From assembly GCA_021414145.1 (NCBI GenBank), contig JAIOOY010000068.1:1-40545 (forward strand): DNA of 40,545 bases. The letters are read 5' to 3'. The notes beneath the pieces were generated by a model that saw nothing but the letters and a program-made list of their open reading frames with translations, was not told the DNA's origin and made no database searches. Below are positions 37,557 through 40,545 of this stretch, piece by piece. Every line of letters starts with the position of its first letter. Position 1 is the first letter of the stretch. The position numbers and the translations under genes are program-made. This DNA comes from Methylophilales bacterium (GTDB lineage Bacteria; Pseudomonadota; Gammaproteobacteria; Burkholderiales; Methylophilaceae).

Positions 37557-39039
37557 TTTCCACAATTTCAGTCACCGCCATCCCGCCAATATCTCGCAGC
37601 TTTTCATAGCGCGGTGAATTCAGGTCAACCAGTTCAGCAAGCCTTGAATACGAGGCATTTACAAACAACTCTCTTCCGTCCGTATCTTGCCGTTTTACAC
37701 CGAAAGTCACACATTTGCGTTCGTCCATAGTTAATTTCCCCAGCAGGTTCTTGCTCGCCCATATCGCACCGAAACGAGCAAAATCAGACAAGCGCGCTGC
37801 ATGGTTGATAGTGTCACCCAATACAGTGAATTCCACCTTGGTTTCAATATGAAAGACACCCAGCCACTCCTGCCCTTCATTTAAGCCGGTATTGAGATAA
37901 AGCTCGTTCAGCCAGTTCTTGCGTAGTTGCCATTCTTTGCTGATTTTTCGCATGGCTTTACGCATCTCACTGGCGCAGTGCAGTGCGTTAAGAATGTAAT
38001 GACAATCGGGTTGAGGGAAGAAGTAATACACCATGCCGTCGCCCACATGCTTACCATGAGTGCCGTAATATTTACGGAAAATAGGATCCATGGTGGCCCA
38101 AATCTGGTTGATGAGCTCGAAGTATTCCTCCGGTGGCAGTTCAGAGCAAATGCGTACCGAGTTTTGTAAGTCAGCCACCATCACTGCCACGTCAGTCAGG
38201 ACAGGCAATCGTTTTTTTAGTAGATTACGTATCACTTCGTCACGACGTTCCAGCAAGCCCAGCAAACCACCATGCCCAGCCTGTTCGTGTGCGTAGACCA
38301 CCAGTATACCTTCGCGGAAATAGGAGGCGTAGACACGATAATGTTCTGTCTCACCTGCCTTATCTTTTAAGGCAATAGGAAATTCTGCCAAAGGGCCATT
38401 TTTATTGGATTCAGTGATACCCGCCAACGTTCCTGTCATGCCCAGCGCCGCATTGCCCAGCACTGTAGAGATACGTTCCCTTCCTAGCGCCTGATGCAAC
38501 TGTACAAAAGCCTCACGGTTCTCGCTGTTTCCGCCATAAGCACCACGCGACAGATAGTCTACCGCTCCACGTTGCTGGATATCCGAAGGTAGTTTATCGA
38601 AATTTCCTAGCAGCAAGCTACGCGCCTCCTCGTTGTACCATGCAATCTCCATATTGTAATTGACCATATACGCTGGATACGGTACCTGATCTATGGTCAG
38701 ACGCAACGCACCGGTTTCAACGGAGGTGCTGCGTGGCTTTTCATTGCTTGACTCAGTGATATCTACAGGAGTTTCTGTGGCGATGGTCATGGCATATCCT
38801 TCTTGTTGAAGTTGAAGTGCGATTTCGTTCATAGGTGTTCCAGATTTTTTGAGCGCCTTGATACGTTCGATACGGCGTACAGCATCATCGGGGAAATGCC
38901 CAATCTGTCGAGCACGAGTATTAGCATCGGTACCTGGACTGCCCACCACCGGGCGCGGTAGCAATCCTAGTGCGATATAGTTGTTCAGGGTGGCGCGCGA
39001 AACGCCGGTGGCCTGAATAATATCCAAGCTGGTGAGCAT
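37549..39039 (-). CDS. MerR-type DNA-binding / PAS-like / class III nucleotide cyclase fusion
   Basis: The 496 residues appear to hold three parts. Residues 1-82 look like a MerR winged helix (SLDIIQATGVSRATLNNYIALGLLPRP, then FPDDAVRRIERIKALKKSGTPMNEIA). About 110-250 resembles a PAS fold (DQVPYPAYMVNYNMEIAWYN, then YRVYASYFREGILVVYA). About 255-460 is a class III adenylate/guanylate cyclase: metal aspartates Asp290 (VADLQNSV) and Asp334 (KHVGDGMVYYF), Lys330 and Thr405 in substrate-choice positions, and Asn412 and Arg416 in VLGDTINHAARL. All key residues seem intact, and Lys/Thr favours ATP over GTP. DNA-binding domains on such cyclases are rare. Autoregulation is plausible because the upstream gap is full of dyads. 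Confidence 0.85.
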   Translation of the reverse strand: MLTSLDIIQATGVSRATLNNYIALGLLPRPVVGSPGTDANTRARQIGHFPDDAVRRIERIKALKKSGTPMNEIALQLQQEGYAMTIATETPVDITESSNEKPRSTSVETGALRLTIDQVPYPAYMVNYNMEIAWYNEEARSLLLGNFDKLPSDIQQRGAVDYLSRGAYGGNSENREAFVQLHQALGRERISTVLGNAALGMTGTLAGITESNKNGPLAEFPIALKDKAGETEHYRVYASYFREGILVVYAHEQAGHGGLLGLLERRDEVIRNLLKKRLPVLTDVAVMVADLQNSVRICSELPPEEYFELINQIWATMDPIFRKYYGTHGKHVGDGMVYYFFPQPDCHYILNALHCASEMRKAMRKISKEWQLRKNWLNELYLNTGLNEGQEWLGVFHIETKVEFTVLGDTINHAARLSDFARFGAIWASKNLLGKLTMDERKCVTFGVKRQDTDGRELFVNASYSRLAELVDLNSPRYEKLRDIGGMAVTEIVEIT

Positions 39040-39045
39040 GATTTG

Positions 39046-39158
39046 AACTGTCCAGTTGATTTGTACAGTTTACACATTGAACTTTTATACAGTATAAGTC
39101 AAGTGCCTATATTGACTTAAATAGAATCTTCTATCTTATTGTTGTATCAATACAACAA
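39046..39158. promoter_or_regulatory. Five perfect inverted repeats upstream of the cyclase gene
   Basis: The 123-bp gap holds five perfect dyads. They are AACTG-TC-CAGTT (39046-39057), TATAC-A-GTATA (39086-39096), TAAGTCAA-N9-TTGACTTA (39095-39119), ATAGAA-TC-TTCTAT (39121-39134) and TTGTTGTAT-CA-ATACAACAA (39139-39158). On the minus strand a TTGACT (39102-39097) abuts the TATAC/GTATA dyad, as a -35 abuts a MerR operator, but no good -10 follows. The last dyad is also four bases after the miaA stop and could act as a hairpin. Confidence 0.65.
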
Positions 39159-39162
39159 CGAT

Positions 39163-40113
39163 TTATTTAGAAATAATGAACTGTCTAACTATATTATTCA
39201 TACTGTCTAATATGGTACTGTCCAAACAATCCAGCTCAACCGTGTCATCCATGCCACGCAGCCAAGTCATCTGCCGTTTAGCAAGCTGCCGAGTGGCGGC
39301 AATGCCCTGCTCTCTCAGCGTGACAAGGTCGATCTCTCCATCCAGATAGCGCCATGCTTGGCGATAACCTACACAGCGCATGGCAGGCGATTCTGGCTTA
39401 AGTGTGGGGTAATTAAGTTGTAGCGCCCTCACCTCCTCCACCAAACCAGCCTGCAACATGGCATCAAAACGCTCTGCGATGCGCTGATGCAGCACGGCAC
39501 GATTTGAAGGCAACAGTGAAAACTTGAGTAGCCGGTAAGGTAAAACGTCGGTTTTGACGGCTTGCAACAGCGTGGACATGGGGTGGCCCGTAACATGCCA
39601 AATCTCCAGCGCACGTTCGATGCGTTGCGCATCGTTAGGCTTGAGGCGTGCTGCCGTAGCAGGATCAATCTTTCGTAGTTCCTCATGCATGGCTGGCCAG
39701 CCAAACTTTTCAGCTTGTTCCAGAATGCTGCTACGAACCGCCGGATCCGCCTGAGGCAATGCGTTCAAACCATACTGCAAGGCATTAAAATAAAGCATGG
39801 TGCCGCCTACTAGTAACGGAATCTTACCGCGCGCGGAAATTTCCTCCATATGAAGAAGCGCATCTTGCCGAAACCGCGCAGCAGAATAGACTTCAGTCGG
39901 CGAAATCAAGTCAAGTAGGTGGTGTGGTGCTTGTGCCAGCGTTGCAGCATCCGGCTTGGCCGTGCCTATGTCCATATCGCGATACACCAACGCGGAATCC
40001 ACGCTGATAATCTCTACCGGCAATTGTTGCGCCAGTGCCACGGCCAGACCGGTTTTTCCCGAAGCGGTTGGTCCCATCAAAAAAATAGCCGGCGGAAAGT
40101 CCTGTTGTTTCAT
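39163..40113 (-). CDS. miaA: tRNA dimethylallyltransferase MiaA
   Basis: MiaA adds a dimethylallyl group to adenosine 37 of tRNAs that read UNN codons. From the ATG at 40113 the protein has 316 residues, the family length; the frame extends upstream to 40170 but the extra residues are not family-like. Visible are the P-loop [17 protein letters not shown] (residues 14-21 GPTASGKT), [20 protein letters not shown], the [18 protein letters not shown] segment, and [16 protein letters not shown] near the C-terminus. The usual neighbour hfq is not beside it. The next genes are the cyclase downstream and a divergent chemoreceptor upstream. Confidence 0.95.
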   Translation of the reverse strand: MKQQDFPPAIFLMGPTASGKTGLAVALAQQLPVEIISVDSALVYRDMDIGTAKPDAATLAQAPHHLLDLISPTEVYSAARFRQDALLHMEEISARGKIPLLVGGTMLYFNALQYGLNALPQADPAVRSSILEQAEKFGWPAMHEELRKIDPATAARLKPNDAQRIERALEIWHVTGHPMSTLLQAVKTDVLPYRLLKFSLLPSNRAVLHQRIAERFDAMLQAGLVEEVRALQLNYPTLKPESPAMRCVGYRQAWRYLDGEIDLVTLREQGIAATRQLAKRQMTWLRGMDDTVELDCLDSTILDSMNNIVRQFIISK

Positions 40114-40187
40114 GCGCCAAGTATAAAGCATGGCAAATATATGTAATTTTTCTTGCTTCAAAACGACCAACAGAATGCGGTATTTAA

Positions 40188-40217
40188 TTGAAACATAAAC
40201 AACAAATTGGTTATACT
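40188..40217 (+). promoter_or_regulatory. Candidate sigma-70 promoter for the chemoreceptor gene
   Basis: TTGAAA (40188-40193) and TATACT (40212-40217) are 18 bases apart, about 50 bases upstream of the start. No clear flagellar sigma-28 pattern is seen. Confidence 0.45.
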
Positions 40218-40268
40218 GCCCCCAAATGAAGTATTAAATTAATAAGCCTAACACCAAGGAATAACGCC

Positions 40269-40545
40269 ATGCTAAATCTGACTAACGTTTCCATCAAAGA
40301 CCAGTTACGACTGATGACCGTAATATTGCTGGGATTGATGATTGCAGTAGGTTCCTACGGAATCATGCAGTTTAGAGAGGCCAATGTTTACATTCATTCC
40401 ATGTACCAAGATCGCGTTATTGCGCTAAAAACACTAAAGATGGTTTCGGATGTGTACAACGTGGATTTGGTCAAAACTGTATCCAAGGTACGTAATAAGC
40501 GCCTATCCGCAAGTGATGCCATTCCCATTCTTGAAGAAGGAAAGA
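40269..40545 (+). CDS. Methyl-accepting chemotaxis protein, N-terminal fragment
   Basis: Ninety-two residues are present before the window edge. The start has AAGGAA about seven bases upstream. The sequence begins with a membrane helix (DQLRLMTVILLGLMIAVGSYG), then a helical sensor region, with YIHSMYQDRVIALKTLKMVSDVYNVDLV, that fits the four-helix-bundle ligand domain of chemoreceptors. The HAMP and signalling domains would lie outside the window. A histidine kinase or diguanylate cyclase with a 4HB sensor is an alternative, though the DRVIALKTLK pattern suits chemoreceptors best. Confidence 0.75.
   Translation, partial: MLNLTNVSIKDQLRLMTVILLGLMIAVGSYGIMQFREANVYIHSMYQDRVIALKTLKMVSDVYNVDLVKTVSKVRNKRLSASDAIPILEEGK

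Overview
The window is chromosomal DNA from a betaproteobacterium. Gene content and protein style suggest Nitrosomonadales (Gallionellaceae or Methylophilaceae-like), but this is an inference from familiarity, not a computed placement. Supporting points are the yceD-rpmF-plsX-fabHDG-acpP-fabF-pabC-mltG-tmk-holB-tatD order shared by beta- and gammaproteobacteria, a betaproteobacterial smc-zipA-ligA block, a DapC-type succinyl-DAP aminotransferase, QueF, and a two-subunit pyruvate carboxylase. Base composition looks even, near half G+C. I see no prophage, insertion sequence, integron or CRISPR array.

Layout. 1-5664 (minus strand): a cut-off DUF4139 protein, an uncharacterised 184-residue protein, a YceF-type Maf pyrophosphatase, and the two pyruvate carboxylase subunits. 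5833-17184 (plus strand): fatty-acid synthesis genes, then pabC, mltG, tmk, holB, a TatD nuclease and a metallo-hydrolase, with many overlapping stop/start codons. A 327-bp gap between fabF and pabC holds three DnaA-box-like sequences. 17234-17653 is a small secreted protein with a strong terminator.

17703-17730 is a near-perfect XerCD dif site, so this window spans the replication terminus. Plus-strand genes run into dif from the left and minus-strand genes (smc, DUF3147, zipA, ligA, cysQ, a TPR protein, an 85-residue membrane protein) run into it from the right, as expected where two replichores meet.

26891-28288 (plus strand): queF, a PilZ-like protein and tRNA-Ala(GGC), tRNA-Glu(TTC) and tRNA-Asp(GTC). 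28311-36014 (minus strand): an MlaC-like lipid-binding protein, an RND pump with its adaptor, bifunctional MnmC and an EamA transporter. Divergent from these is dapC, followed by a small membrane protein. 37549-40113 (minus strand): an unusual MerR-type DNA-binding/PAS-like/class III nucleotide cyclase fusion and miaA. The window ends inside a methyl-accepting chemotaxis protein.

Most of the window is housekeeping. The most unusual item is the MerR-cyclase fusion together with the 123-bp gap upstream of it, which contains five perfect inverted repeats. Next are the DnaA-box cluster ahead of an operon containing tmk and holB, and the dif site with a possible short transcript beside it.
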